Below are positions 16,586 through 25,464 of a stretch of 64,000 bases of DNA, piece after piece. Position 1 is the stretch's first letter. Each line of letters starts with the position of its first letter. The DNA comes from JAKANT01 sp035502095. GTDB taxonomy: Bacteria; Pseudomonadota; Gammaproteobacteria; Burkholderiales; Burkholderiaceae_F. The stretch spans positions 130,947 through 194,946 of the forward strand of contig DATJUX010000036.1 in the NCBI GenBank assembly GCA_035502095.1. Reading direction: 5' to 3'. Under the pieces are notes generated by a model. The model was given only the letters and a program-made list of their open reading frames with translations. It was not told the origin of the DNA and made no database searches. A program made the position numbers and the translations under genes.

Positions 16586-17443
16586 TCAGGCCGGCAGTCG
16601 ATAGACCCGGATCGCGTTGTCGCGGTAGAGCTTCTTGATGTCGGCCCTGGTGCAGCCGGCCACGACCTCGTCGAGGATCTCGACCCAGGTCGGATAGGGG
16701 TGGGTCAGCTCCGACACCGTCCAGTCGCTGCCATACATCACGCGGTCGAAGCCGAAGCATTCGATCGCGTGCGCCACGTACGGCTTCACCTGTTCCCGGG
16801 TCCAGGCGGCGTGGTCGGCTTCGGTGATCACGCCCGAGACCTTGCACACCACGTTCGGCAGCCTGGCGAGTTCGCGTATCTGGCTCGACCAGGGTTCGCG
16901 CAGGCCGTGCTTGATGCCGGGCTTGCCGATATGGTCGAGCACGAACATCGTCTCCGGGCAGCGCCGCGCCAGTTCGAGGCCGAAGACCAGCGCCCAGTGC
17001 TTCACGCAGATGTCGAAGGTCAGGCCGTGCTTGCCGATCAGCTTCACGCCGGCGATGAAGTCGGGCTCCAGGCAAAAGGACGGGTCGGGTTCGATCTCGA
17101 TCAAGCGCCGGATCCCGCGCAGGCTCTTGTACTGCTTGAGCGCGACGAGGTCCCGCTCGATGGCAGCGCCCTGCTCCACCGCCACGTGGGCGACCATGCC
17201 GCACAGGCGCGGATCGGCGTCGGCCATCTCCTGGACGAACGCCGCCTCCTGCAGGTGCAGCCCCTTGTCGACCCACACCTCGGCGAAGACGAGCTTGTCG
17301 ACCGCCACCTTGTCGCGTGCCCGGTCGAAGTCGGCGAGAAGGTAGGTGCGGTCGATCTTCGGCGCGTTCTTCAGCCAGCTGTACCGCAGGCGCTTCACGT
17401 CGTAGAGGTGAACGTGACTGTCGACGATCGGAAAATCCGGCAT
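16586..17443 (-). CDS. TIM-barrel amidohydrolase (amidohydrolase 2, lactonase-like)
   Basis: A 285-residue member of the amidohydrolase 2 family, which includes L-fuconolactonase and 2-pyrone-4,6-dicarboxylate lactonase. The first metal motif is HVH in PIVDSHVHLYDV. Further barrel motifs are FVLDHIGKPG and, near the end, RVMYGSDWTVSE, whose Asp is the usual catalytic base. It probably opens a lactone or hydrolyses a small cyclic acid. The ATG at 17443 follows GGGAG. It is the last gene of a leftward catabolic operon, 17 bases after the oxidase gene, so its substrate is likely an intermediate handled by those neighbours. Confidence 0.88.
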   Translation of the reverse strand: MPDFPIVDSHVHLYDVKRLRYSWLKNAPKIDRTYLLADFDRARDKVAVDKLVFAEVWVDKGLHLQEAAFVQEMADADPRLCGMVAHVAVEQGAAIERDLVALKQYKSLRGIRRLIEIEPDPSFCLEPDFIAGVKLIGKHGLTFDICVKHWALVFGLELARRCPETMFVLDHIGKPGIKHGLREPWSSQIRELARLPNVVCKVSGVITEADHAAWTREQVKPYVAHAIECFGFDRVMYGSDWTVSELTHPYPTWVEILDEVVAGCTRADIKKLYRDNAIRVYRLPA

Positions 17444-17460
17444 GACTTTCTCCCGACGAT

Positions 17461-18639
17461 TCAATGCACGTTGCGGGGCGGGCGCGCGAACAGGAGATCG
17501 CGCCCGATATCGGCGATGCGCGCGACACCGCATAGTCCCATGACCCGGTCCAGCTCGCGGCGGTAGATATCCAGTACGTGCGCGACGCCCGCGGCGCCCG
17601 CCACCGCCAGTCCCCACAGTTGGGGCCGGCCGACGAGACAGGCCGCCGCTCCGAGCGCCAGCGCTTTCGCGACGTCGACCCCGCGGCGCACGCCGCCGTC
17701 GAGCAGCACGGGGATGCGACCGTCGACGGCAGCGACGATCGCCGGCAGCGCATCGAGCGAGGCCGGAGCGCTGTCGAGCTGCCGGCCGCCGTGATTGGAG
17801 ACCACGACGCCGTCGATGCCGCGCGCAACCGCCGCAGTCGCCTCTGCCGGATCCAGCACCCCCTTCAGGATCATCGGCCCCTTCCAGATCCGACGCACCT
17901 GCTCCACGTCTTCCCAGTTCATCGCGGGATCGAGCAGCGAGGCCATGCGTCCCGCCAGCGTCCTGATATCTGCCGTCTCGCCCTCGCGCACGTAGTTGCC
18001 GAACGTGATGCGCGACAGCTCGCGCCGCATCCGCCAGAGCCAGGGGAGCTTCAGCGCCATGCCCGCCAGATCGCCCGGGCGGAAGCGCGGCGGGATCGCA
18101 AAACCGTTGCGGATGTCGCGCTCGCGGTTGCCGAGCATCTGGTTGTCGATCGTGAGCACGAGTGCGTCGTAACCCGCCGCGGCGGCGCGTTGCGTCAGCT
18201 CGCGCGTGAACCCGCGGTCGCGGAAGATGAAGACCTGCATCCAGCGCGGCCCGTCGCCGCGCGCGACATCCTCGAGCCGGCACACCGAACCGTGGCTGAG
18301 GCAGAACGCGGTGCCTGCTGCCGCCGCGGCGCGCGCCGCGCACCGCTCGCCGTCGGGCCAGAACAGACCGGCCAGTCCGGTTGGTCCGACGATGATCGGC
18401 AGGTTCAGACGGCGACCGAACAGAGTAATGGACAGATCGCGCGTCGCCGCACCGGTGAGCGGATGCGGCAGCAGTTCGACGTCGTCGAAGGCGGCCTCGT
18501 TTCGCCGCAGCGTGTGCTCGCCTTCGGCGCCCCCGTCGGCGAAGTCGAATACCGGGCGCGGCAGCGCGGCACGCGCCAGCGCGCGCATCGCCGCGATGCT
18601 GTAGCCGCGGCGCTGCCACGACGGGATCGGCGTGCTCAC
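17461..18639 (-). CDS. FMN-dependent alpha-hydroxy-acid oxidase/dehydrogenase
   Basis: A 392-residue FMN enzyme of the lactate/mandelate dehydrogenase and glycolate oxidase family. The active-site His and Arg lie in VVSNHGGRQLDSAPA. The FMN phosphate site is in PVLLDGGVRRGVDVAKALALG, and Lys-containing MILKGVLDPAEA contacts the flavin. It oxidises a 2-hydroxy acid to a 2-oxo acid. The GTG at 18639 gives STPIPSWQRRGYSIAAM, the usual N-terminus; no strong Shine-Dalgarno is seen. It lies between the RraA-like aldolase and the amidohydrolase, consistent with interconversion of hydroxy and oxo acids in one pathway. Confidence 0.9.
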   Translation of the reverse strand: MSTPIPSWQRRGYSIAAMRALARAALPRPVFDFADGGAEGEHTLRRNEAAFDDVELLPHPLTGAATRDLSITLFGRRLNLPIIVGPTGLAGLFWPDGERCAARAAAAAGTAFCLSHGSVCRLEDVARGDGPRWMQVFIFRDRGFTRELTQRAAAAGYDALVLTIDNQMLGNRERDIRNGFAIPPRFRPGDLAGMALKLPWLWRMRRELSRITFGNYVREGETADIRTLAGRMASLLDPAMNWEDVEQVRRIWKGPMILKGVLDPAEATAAVARGIDGVVVSNHGGRQLDSAPASLDALPAIVAAVDGRIPVLLDGGVRRGVDVAKALALGAAACLVGRPQLWGLAVAGAAGVAHVLDIYRRELDRVMGLCGVARIADIGRDLLFARPPRNVH

Positions 18640-18707
18640 GGTCGCGAGGCCCGTGCGCGCCAAGAGCGCACCTCGATGCCCTCGACGACGATCGGCACCG
18701 CGGCGCC

Positions 18708-19400
18708 TCACTCGTCGACGTAGCGCACGCGGTCCGAGGCGAGGATTGCCGTCATGAAGCCGGGCTCGCGCAGCCCGCCCTGCACGGCCGTCAGCATCTT
18801 CGCCTCGTTCGCGCGCACCGCCGCGAGTTGCGTCAGCACGGCACGTATCGCGCCGCGCGGCACGATGACGACGCCGTCGGGATCGCCGATCACGAGGTCG
18901 CCCGCGACCACCGGCACGCCGCCGCATACGACCGGAAGTCCGACCGTGCCAGGCCCGTTGCGCACCGGCGAGTTCGGCGACACGCCGGCTGCGAACGCTG
19001 GGAACACGAGTGCCTGCATGTCCGTGAGATCGCGCACGAGCCCATCGGTGACGAAGGCGCAGGCGCCGCGGTTCTTCGCGATGCCCAGGAGAAGATCACC
19101 GACGACCGCGCAACCCGTGAAGCCGTCGGTCGCCGCCACCAGCACGTCGCCGGGGGCGCACAGCGACACCGCGGCAGCGAGTGCGAGGTTGTCGGCCGGC
19201 CCGTTCCGGCAGGTGAGCGCCGTACCGACGAACCGGTCGGGCATGCCAGGCAGGGGCTTGATCCGGCTGTCGAGCGCGCCGCGGCCCTGCATCGCGTCGA
19301 CGACGAATCCGGTCGGTGTTCCCGCAAAGGCCTCGACGAGCGCGCGCTCCGGACGTTCGATGGTGCGGCGGATCGTCAGCAGCGGCGGGTCTTCGATCAT
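18708..19400 (-). CDS. RraA-like aldolase/demethylmenaquinone methyltransferase-fold protein
   Basis: A 230-residue protein of the RraA/HMG-aldolase family. Its fold signature is seen in PTGFVVDAMQGRGAL, ATDGFTGCAVVGDLLLGIAK and the metal-site motif FVTDGLVRD. Family members include 4-hydroxy-4-methyl-2-oxoglutarate aldolase, which splits a tertiary hydroxy-oxo acid to give pyruvate, and the RNase E inhibitor RraA. Its position in a catabolic operon beside an alpha-hydroxy-acid oxidase favours the aldolase reading. The ATG at 19400 follows GGAG and is 23 bases after the threonine aldolase stop. Confidence 0.85.
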   Translation of the reverse strand: MIEDPPLLTIRRTIERPERALVEAFAGTPTGFVVDAMQGRGALDSRIKPLPGMPDRFVGTALTCRNGPADNLALAAAVSLCAPGDVLVAATDGFTGCAVVGDLLLGIAKNRGACAFVTDGLVRDLTDMQALVFPAFAAGVSPNSPVRNGPGTVGLPVVCGGVPVVAGDLVIGDPDGVVIVPRGAIRAVLTQLAAVRANEAKMLTAVQGGLREPGFMTAILASDRVRYVDE

Positions 19401-19423
19401 GGAAAGCTCCGGGGTTCGACGAA

Positions 19424-20470
19424 TCAAGCTTCTTCGATCACCTCGACCAGGACCTCAGCCGCCCTCTCGCACTGTGCGCGCGTCACGTCGAGGTGCGTCA
19501 CCGCGCGGACGGTCCGCGCGCCGAAGGCGAACACCAGCACGCCGCGCTCGCGTGCCCGCGCGACGACGGTTGCCGCATCCGGCGCGTCGGCCGCCAGGCC
19601 GAAGACGATGATGTTAGTTTGCACGGTTGCAGGGTCGAGCCTCACGCGCCGGCTTTGCACGAGGCGGTCGCCGATGCGCCGTGCGTTGGCATGATCGTCG
19701 GCGAGGCGCTCGACGTGATGATCGAGCGCGAACGAGCCGGCCGCTGCCATGATGCCGACCTGCCGCATCGCGCCGCCCAGCATGCGGCGCTGGCGCACCG
19801 CGCGCTCGATCAGAGCGCGCCCGCCGGCGAGCATCGATTCGGCCGGCGCGCCGAGCCCTTTGGAGAGCGACACCGCGATGAGATCGAACGGCGCGGCGAG
19901 TTCCGCAAGGCTCCGCTTGGTCGCAACGGCGACGTTCCACAGTCGGGCGCCGTCGAGGAACGTCGCGATCGAGCGTTCGCGCGCCACGGCGCAGATGCGC
20001 ACAGCCTCCGCCTGCGGAAAGATCACGCCGCCGGAGCGGTTGTGGGTGTTTTCGATTTCCACCAGCGTGGTGGGCGGATAGATCGGGTGGCCGCGCGGCT
20101 TGATCGCGGCGACGAAGTCATCGGCGGTGAAGACGCCGCCCGCACCGACGTCGGTGAACTGCACGCCGGCGTTGGCGGCACTGCCACCGGTCTCGTGCCA
20201 CACCGCGTGCGCTTCGCGGCTGACGATGACATCGTCGCCGCGTTGTGTCAGCAGACGCAGTGCCACCTGGTTCGCCATCGTGCCGCTCGGCAACCACAGC
20301 GCCGCCTCCTTGTCCAGCAGGGCCGCCACGCGCTGCTGCAACGCGTTGGTGGCCGGGTCCTCGCCGTACTGGTCGTCGCCGACCGCCGCGCCGGCGATAG
20401 CCGCGCGCATGGCCTCGGTCGGACGGGTGACCGTGTCGGAACGCAGGTCGATCGGGGATGGGGTGGGCAT
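19424..20470 (-). CDS. ltaE: Low-specificity L-threonine aldolase
   Basis: A 348-residue PLP enzyme that splits L-threonine or allo-threonine into glycine and acetaldehyde. It starts with the family hallmark IDLRSDTVTRPTEAM. The PLP-binding Lys is in VSLSKGLGAPAESML, and the substrate-binding stretch EIENTHNRSGGVIFP is present. Length is normal for the family (about 340-350). It is the second enzyme gene of the leftward operon. Other beta-hydroxy-alpha-amino acids could be the true substrate, given the neighbours. Confidence 0.93.
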   Translation of the reverse strand: MPTPSPIDLRSDTVTRPTEAMRAAIAGAAVGDDQYGEDPATNALQQRVAALLDKEAALWLPSGTMANQVALRLLTQRGDDVIVSREAHAVWHETGGSAANAGVQFTDVGAGGVFTADDFVAAIKPRGHPIYPPTTLVEIENTHNRSGGVIFPQAEAVRICAVARERSIATFLDGARLWNVAVATKRSLAELAAPFDLIAVSLSKGLGAPAESMLAGGRALIERAVRQRRMLGGAMRQVGIMAAAGSFALDHHVERLADDHANARRIGDRLVQSRRVRLDPATVQTNIIVFGLAADAPDAATVVARARERGVLVFAFGARTVRAVTHLDVTRAQCERAAEVLVEVIEEA

Positions 20471-20530
20471 GAGACTCGGCTCAGTCCGCTTGCGGATGCC
20501 GGCTGTCCGGCCGGCGCGGACGCCTGCCGG

Positions 20531-20779
20531 CTACTCGATGATGCTGCCGGCCCAGATCCGCTCGAACGGCGCCTGCGCCTCGCGCTGGACCTTGCGCACG
20601 CTCTCGGTATCCGCGGCGGCGTACTCGCACACCATGCGCTTGCGGTCCGCGGAGATGACGCTCTTCTTCCAGGTGACGCCGTAGATGTCCAGGCACTTCG
20701 CCTGGCGCTGACCGATCGCCAGCAGATCGGCATCCGAAGGCGGGAGCTCGAACGTGCGCTCGACGATGATCACCGGCAC
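20531..20779 (-). CDS. DUF4242 (nickel-binding SCO4226-like) small protein
   Basis: An 82-residue protein read from GTG 20779, which has an ideal GGGAGG five bases upstream. The N-terminal VIIVERTFELPPSDADLL and the central MVCEYAAADTESVRKVQR follow the DUF4242 ferredoxin-like family, of which a Streptomyces member binds nickel. It lies between the SARP-type regulator and the threonine aldolase gene, on the same strand as both, so it is probably co-transcribed with the catabolic genes. No enzymatic role is known for the family. Confidence 0.75.
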   Translation of the reverse strand: MPVIIVERTFELPPSDADLLAIGQRQAKCLDIYGVTWKKSVISADRKRMVCEYAAADTESVRKVQREAQAPFERIWAGSIIE

Positions 20780-20828
20780 GGCAGCCTCCCAGCGGTTCGT
20801 ATTCGGCGGGTCGAATCCATCGCACGCT

Positions 20829-23800
20829 CTAGCGCGGATCCGTGTGCGCAAACGATTGTGGCACGCGTCGATGCGCGTGCGCCAGCGCCGATCCGGCCCG
20901 CGCGCTCAGCGCCTGCTCCGCGGCCAGCGCCGTCACCTGCGCGAAGTGACGGCGCGCGGCGGCCTCGTCGCCCTGCGCAAGGCTCGCCATGAACAGGACC
21001 GTGCTCGCCACCACGGTCTCGGTGATGCGGCGCACCGCTCTCGCCGCGACGAGCGCCTCGTCCGCCAACGCCAGGCCGTCCTCGCTGTCGCCCCGATCGA
21101 GCGCGAGCGTGGCGTAATGGTTCAGCACGTAGGCCAGGTTCGCCTTGTCGTCGTGGTCGCGCAAGCCGACGAGCGCAGCGTCGAGCGCGGGCCGCGCCTG
21201 CCCGCCGTCGAGGCGGTACGCGGCGAGCGCACGCAGCGCTTCGGCCACGGGAGCAACCCCGGCACCGATGCGACCGCCGACCTCGACGATTTCCCGCGTG
21301 TCTGCGATGGCGGCCTCGCATCGGTTGCGTTCCAGTTCGATCTTGGCGCGCCACGTCAGGCATTCGATCTGGCGCCAGTGATCCTCCCTCAAGCGCGCCA
21401 GGGCGAGCGCACGGCTCAGCATGCGATGCGCGCCATCCAGGTCGCCATCCCAGCGTGCGACGAGCCCGAGTCCCCAATCGAGCTCGGCGACGCGCAGATT
21501 GACCCGCGCGGCGAGAAGCGCCGCTTCGTCGAGGAACCGGCGCGCGCGTCCGATGTCCTGCTCGACCTCCAGCAGGCACCGGCCCGTGTTGGCCAGCTGC
21601 TGGCAGCGCGTGACCTCGTCGGCGGTGCGGCTCATGGCCTCTGCGTGCAGGGTCGCCGCCCGCACACCCCCGGTGTCGTTCATCGCCTGGGTCACCCAGG
21701 ACAGGACATGCGATCCCAGGCTGGCCGCGGCATGCAGGCCGAGACCCTCGGCCTCGTCGATCACCTCCCGCAGTTCATCCATCAACTGCGGACGACGCAG
21801 GATGCCCGGCCGTCCCGCCGCGAAGGTCTTGACGCGCAGCAGTGCCACGCGCAGGCGCACCCGCTCGGCGGGCGCATCGACGCGCAACAGGTGCGCCAGT
21901 CCGCGCTCGGCGGCGCGTTCGGCTTCGGTGTTGGCAAGCATGCGCAGGCACCGTTCGCCGGCCGCGATGCAAGCCTCGGCGGCAAGCGTGTCGTTCTGCG
22001 CCAGCCCCGCATGATGCGCGAGGTCGCCGAACCAGCGGTCGTCCCTGGCCGCCGCGTCGGCAAGCGCATGCGCGAGCCGGCGATGAATCATCCGCCGCTG
22101 CGCCTGCGGCAGTGCCTGGTACGTCGCGTGGCGCACGAGGTCATGCGCGAAGTCGTGCTGGCCGTCCGGGAGGTGCCGCAGAAGCCCGCGCTGCACGAGG
22201 CGCGCCAGGTCCGCCTGCGCCGCGACCTCGGACCGCTCGAGCGCCGCGCCGAGCAACTCGGGCCCGAAAGCGCGGCCGATCGCGGAGGCAAATTCGAGCG
22301 ACTCGCGCGCGGCGCTATCGAGGCGATCGATCCGCTCCGCGACCAGATCGTGGAAAGCGCTGCCGGCGAGTTCCTCGCCGTGCATTCTGCGCGCCATTTC
22401 GAGCGCGAACAGCGGATTGCCGCCGCTCGCCCGGTGGCGGACGAGCGCGTCCTGCTCGGAAAGGCCGCCTTCGAACAGGGACGCCGTCTCTTCGACGCTC
22501 AGCGGACCGACGGCATGTCTCTCGATCCACCGAACCCGCTCCAGCGACAACAGGAGGCGACGGGCCCAGGGATTGTCGGCGACTTCGCCTTCGCGGGCCG
22601 CGCCCGCGAACAGGATGCGGCCCGAGCGGCCCGATACGCGCAGGAGATAGTGAAGCAGCGACGCCGAACCTTCGTCGATCCACTGCAGGTCGTCCAGGAC
22701 GATGGCGAGACCGCGTCCTTCCGCCATGCGGCGGAACTCGCTTGCGATCTCGGCGAACATCGCGTCGCGCGCACCGCTCCCGTCGGCGATTTCCTCCCCT
22801 CTCGGCGCGCGCGGATCCGGGAGCTTGCGCGCGCGCATCGCGCCTCGATCGTCGGGAAACGTGCGCAGGATGTCGATCCACAGTCCGTAGGCCCGGATCA
22901 TTTCCGGTTCGAAGCACTGGCCGCTCACGACGGCGACACCGGCTCGCGTCGCGGCCTCGGCGAGCGCCTGGAGCAGGCGCGACTTGCCGATGCCGGGTTC
23001 CCCGGTGAACAGCAACATCGCCGGGGCGGTGCCCGCGGCGAGTGAGCGGAGCGCCGAGCCGATTGCAGCCGTCTCGGCGCCTCGTCCAACGAGACGTGGT
23101 GCTCGCTGTGCCGTCGCGCCGAGGCGGTCGATCTCCTCGGCGCGGTCGACGACGGGGGCTCCGGGCGCATCCGTTCGCAGGCCGCCCACCACAGCCGCCG
23201 GGCGACGAAGGTGGCCCGAAAGCGGAGCCGCGAGCTCGCGCCGCAGCAGATCCCGCGCGTGCTCGTAGTGCGCCTCGGCCTCGCGCATGCGCCCGGAGCG
23301 GGCGAGCAGGTCGACGAACCGCGCATGCGCCGCCTCCGACAGCGGATCTGCCGCCACCAGCGCACGCGCATAGTCGAGGGAACGTTCGGGATCCGCGCTC
23401 AGCCGGCCGATGAGGCTCTCGAGCACGCGCCGCCGCAAGGATCCGAAGCGCTCGCGCTCGGCCATGCACCAGTGGTGGAAGCGATAGCAGTGGGGCAGGT
23501 CCAGTCCGTCGAGGAACTCCCCCTGCAGCAGCGCGGCGGCCTGCTCCAGCGCCTGCGTCGATGCCATGTCCGGACCTTGCGCCAGCAGTTCGCCGACGTG
23601 CGCGATGTCGGCGCAGCGGTCGCGCCCGACGAAATGCACGCGCTCGCGGTCGGCATCGATGCGCGCGGCGTCGCCTGCGCTCACGATCGGCCGCAGCTTG
23701 GTCAGGCTCCAGCGCAGCGCGGCGCGCGGATCGTCCGGACCCTCCCACAGCAGTTCGCACAGGTGCTGCCGGGTCTGCGGCTTGCCCGTGGCGGCGAGAT

Positions 23801-23942
23801 AGCCGAGCAGCGCGCGCGTCCGTTTCGATGCAGGCAACGGTTCCTCGCGGCCGCTCCGCTGGACCTGGAGGCTGCCCAGCAAGCGGATCCAGATCGGATG
23901 CGCCGCCCCCCCTGGCGGCGGCACGGGCCTAGTCCCTGCCAC
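20829..23942 (-). CDS. Large SARP/BTAD-type transcription regulator with AAA ATPase and TPR-like region
   Basis: A 1037-residue regulator. Residues about 15-110 are an OmpR-like winged helix (IWIRLLGSLQVQRSG, RTRALLGYLAATGK). Residues about 115-245 are the bacterial transcriptional activation domain. An ATPase domain follows, with Walker A GEPGIGKSR and Walker B IVLDDLQWID. The last 400 residues are Ala-rich helical repeats of TPR type. Such STAND-like proteins switch from off to on by ATP binding in response to an unknown ligand. It starts at GTG 23942, is divergent from the serine hydrolase gene, and heads the leftward catabolic operon, so it is the likely regulator of one or both. Confidence 0.85.
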   Translation of the reverse strand: MAGTRPVPPPGGAAHPIWIRLLGSLQVQRSGREEPLPASKRTRALLGYLAATGKPQTRQHLCELLWEGPDDPRAALRWSLTKLRPIVSAGDAARIDADRERVHFVGRDRCADIAHVGELLAQGPDMASTQALEQAAALLQGEFLDGLDLPHCYRFHHWCMAERERFGSLRRRVLESLIGRLSADPERSLDYARALVAADPLSEAAHARFVDLLARSGRMREAEAHYEHARDLLRRELAAPLSGHLRRPAAVVGGLRTDAPGAPVVDRAEEIDRLGATAQRAPRLVGRGAETAAIGSALRSLAAGTAPAMLLFTGEPGIGKSRLLQALAEAATRAGVAVVSGQCFEPEMIRAYGLWIDILRTFPDDRGAMRARKLPDPRAPRGEEIADGSGARDAMFAEIASEFRRMAEGRGLAIVLDDLQWIDEGSASLLHYLLRVSGRSGRILFAGAAREGEVADNPWARRLLLSLERVRWIERHAVGPLSVEETASLFEGGLSEQDALVRHRASGGNPLFALEMARRMHGEELAGSAFHDLVAERIDRLDSAARESLEFASAIGRAFGPELLGAALERSEVAAQADLARLVQRGLLRHLPDGQHDFAHDLVRHATYQALPQAQRRMIHRRLAHALADAAARDDRWFGDLAHHAGLAQNDTLAAEACIAAGERCLRMLANTEAERAAERGLAHLLRVDAPAERVRLRVALLRVKTFAAGRPGILRRPQLMDELREVIDEAEGLGLHAAASLGSHVLSWVTQAMNDTGGVRAATLHAEAMSRTADEVTRCQQLANTGRCLLEVEQDIGRARRFLDEAALLAARVNLRVAELDWGLGLVARWDGDLDGAHRMLSRALALARLREDHWRQIECLTWRAKIELERNRCEAAIADTREIVEVGGRIGAGVAPVAEALRALAAYRLDGGQARPALDAALVGLRDHDDKANLAYVLNHYATLALDRGDSEDGLALADEALVAARAVRRITETVVASTVLFMASLAQGDEAAARRHFAQVTALAAEQALSARAGSALAHAHRRVPQSFAHTDPR

Positions 23943-23943
23943 G

Positions 23944-23966
23944 GTTGTTCCAACGTTGATTACAAC
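23944..23966. promoter_or_regulatory. Nested GTTG/CAAC dyads in a divergent promoter region
   Basis: The 86-base gap between divergent genes holds an outer dyad GTTGT...ACAAC (23944-23948 and 23962-23966) enclosing a perfect palindrome CAACGTTG (23951-23958). It is a candidate binding site for the adjacent SARP-type regulator or another factor. Confidence 0.4.
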
Positions 23967-24028
23967 GCACGGCGCCTACTGTAGCCGCCATCGGTCATCG
24001 CGCAACTTTTCCCACGACAGGAGGTGCC

Positions 24029-25195
24029 ATGAATGCTCTTGCAGACCAGGTTCTGAGACGCGGCGTCGGATCATCGGACGTGCCCGGCGTCGTTGCCGCA
24101 GCCACCAACCGCCACGGGCTCATCTACGAGGGCGCGTACGGCAAGCGCGCCGTCGGCGAACCTGACGACATGACGGTCGACACGGTCGCCTGGATCGCCT
24201 CGATGACCAAGCCGCTGACGACGACCGCGGCAATGCAGCTGGTCGAGCAGGGTCGACTCGACCTCGACAAGCCCGTCTCCCAATGGGTCCCGGGCCTGCG
24301 TTCGCCCCAGGTGCTCGAGGGGTTCGACAGCGACGGCAAGCCGCGCACGCGGCGCGCGACCAAGGCGATCACGCTGCGCCACCTGTTGACGCACACGTCC
24401 GGCTTCGCCTACACGATGTGGAGCGAAGACCTGCTCAAGTATCAGCAGGCGGCCGAGCTGCCGGGCATCACGTCCTGCCTGGACGCAGCGCTCGATCTTC
24501 CGCTGCTGTACGAGCCCGGCGAGCGCTGGGAGTACGGCATCGGCATCGACTGGGTCGGCAAGATCGTCGAGACGGTCTCAGGGAAAAAACTGGGGGCGTA
24601 CGTGCACGAGCACGTCCTTGTCCCGCTCGGCATGAACGACACCGCGTTCAGGATCTCGCCCGCCATGCGCGGACGCCTGGCCAAGGTGCACCAGCGCGGC
24701 GACGACGGGGGTCTTGCCGCGACGCAATTCGAGATTCCGCAGGAGCCGGAGTTCGAGATGGGCGGCGGCGGCCTGTACTCGACCGCGCCCGACTACCTCA
24801 AGTTCATACGGATGATCCTCAACCGCGGCCAAGGCGAGTTCGGGCGAGTGCTCAGGCCCGAGACGGTCGATCTGATGTCGCGCAGTCACCTCGGCGACCT
24901 GACGGTGCGCAAGCTCAGGACCGCGGTGCCACCGGTGACCAACGACGCCGAGTTCTTCCCGGGCATGCGCAAGACGTGGGGACTGGGCTTCATGATCAAC
25001 ACCGAGGTCGCACCCACCGGGCGTTCGGCTGGAAGCCTTGCCTGGGCCGGCCTGGCGAACACCTATTTCTGGATCGACCCGGCCAGGGGCGTCGGGGGTG
25101 TCTACCTGACGCAACTCTTCCCGTTCGCCGACCACAAGTCGACGCCCTTGTTCCTGGAATTCGAGAAGGCGATCTACCAGTCGATCGCCGCGTGA
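24029..25195 (+). CDS. Serine hydrolase, beta-lactamase (class C)/EstB-like esterase
   Basis: A 388-residue protein of the serine beta-lactamase-like fold. The nucleophile is Ser58 in the SxxK motif ASMTKPLT. The second catalytic element is Tyr169 in WEYGIGIDWVG; this is the Y-G-I wording of EstB-type esterases rather than the YxN of true class C beta-lactamases. No signal peptide is present, so it is probably a cytosolic esterase or transesterase. The ATG at 24029 follows AGGAGG. It is transcribed divergently from the SARP-type regulator, which may control it. Confidence 0.9.
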   Translation: MNALADQVLRRGVGSSDVPGVVAAATNRHGLIYEGAYGKRAVGEPDDMTVDTVAWIASMTKPLTTTAAMQLVEQGRLDLDKPVSQWVPGLRSPQVLEGFDSDGKPRTRRATKAITLRHLLTHTSGFAYTMWSEDLLKYQQAAELPGITSCLDAALDLPLLYEPGERWEYGIGIDWVGKIVETVSGKKLGAYVHEHVLVPLGMNDTAFRISPAMRGRLAKVHQRGDDGGLAATQFEIPQEPEFEMGGGGLYSTAPDYLKFIRMILNRGQGEFGRVLRPETVDLMSRSHLGDLTVRKLRTAVPPVTNDAEFFPGMRKTWGLGFMINTEVAPTGRSAGSLAWAGLANTYFWIDPARGVGGVYLTQLFPFADHKSTPLFLEFEKAIYQSIAA

Positions 25196-25464
25196 GCGCC
25201 CCTTGCTCGCCGAACGTGCGCCGCGGTGGCTTGCCGCGCGCGCGCGTCTTGCTTACACGGCCGTTTTTTTCGGCCTGGATCGCCGCACTTTTGGCGTGGG
25301 ACGCATGGCTGAAGGTTGGTGCATGAGTATCCGCGACGCCGAGGCCTTCGTTGCACCCTTGCGCGCTGTACTCTTCGTCGATCTCTTGGTTGCCATCATT
25401 GGCTCCTGCGGGATGGCCTTTGCCAACAACAAATCGTGTGGCGCACGCTCATCGGATCCACCCT
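25196..25464. other. Gene-free spacer upstream of the GH5 gene
   Basis: No supported gene. A short inverted repeat, GGCCG and CGGCC around seven T, at 25259-25275 lies after the serine hydrolase stop. It is not a classical terminator because the T run is in the loop. Confidence 0.4.

Noticed and set aside
25259..25275. GGCCG-T7-CGGCC inverted repeat as a terminator of the serine hydrolase gene
   Set aside because: The T run is in the loop and not after the stem, so it does not fit a Rho-independent terminator.
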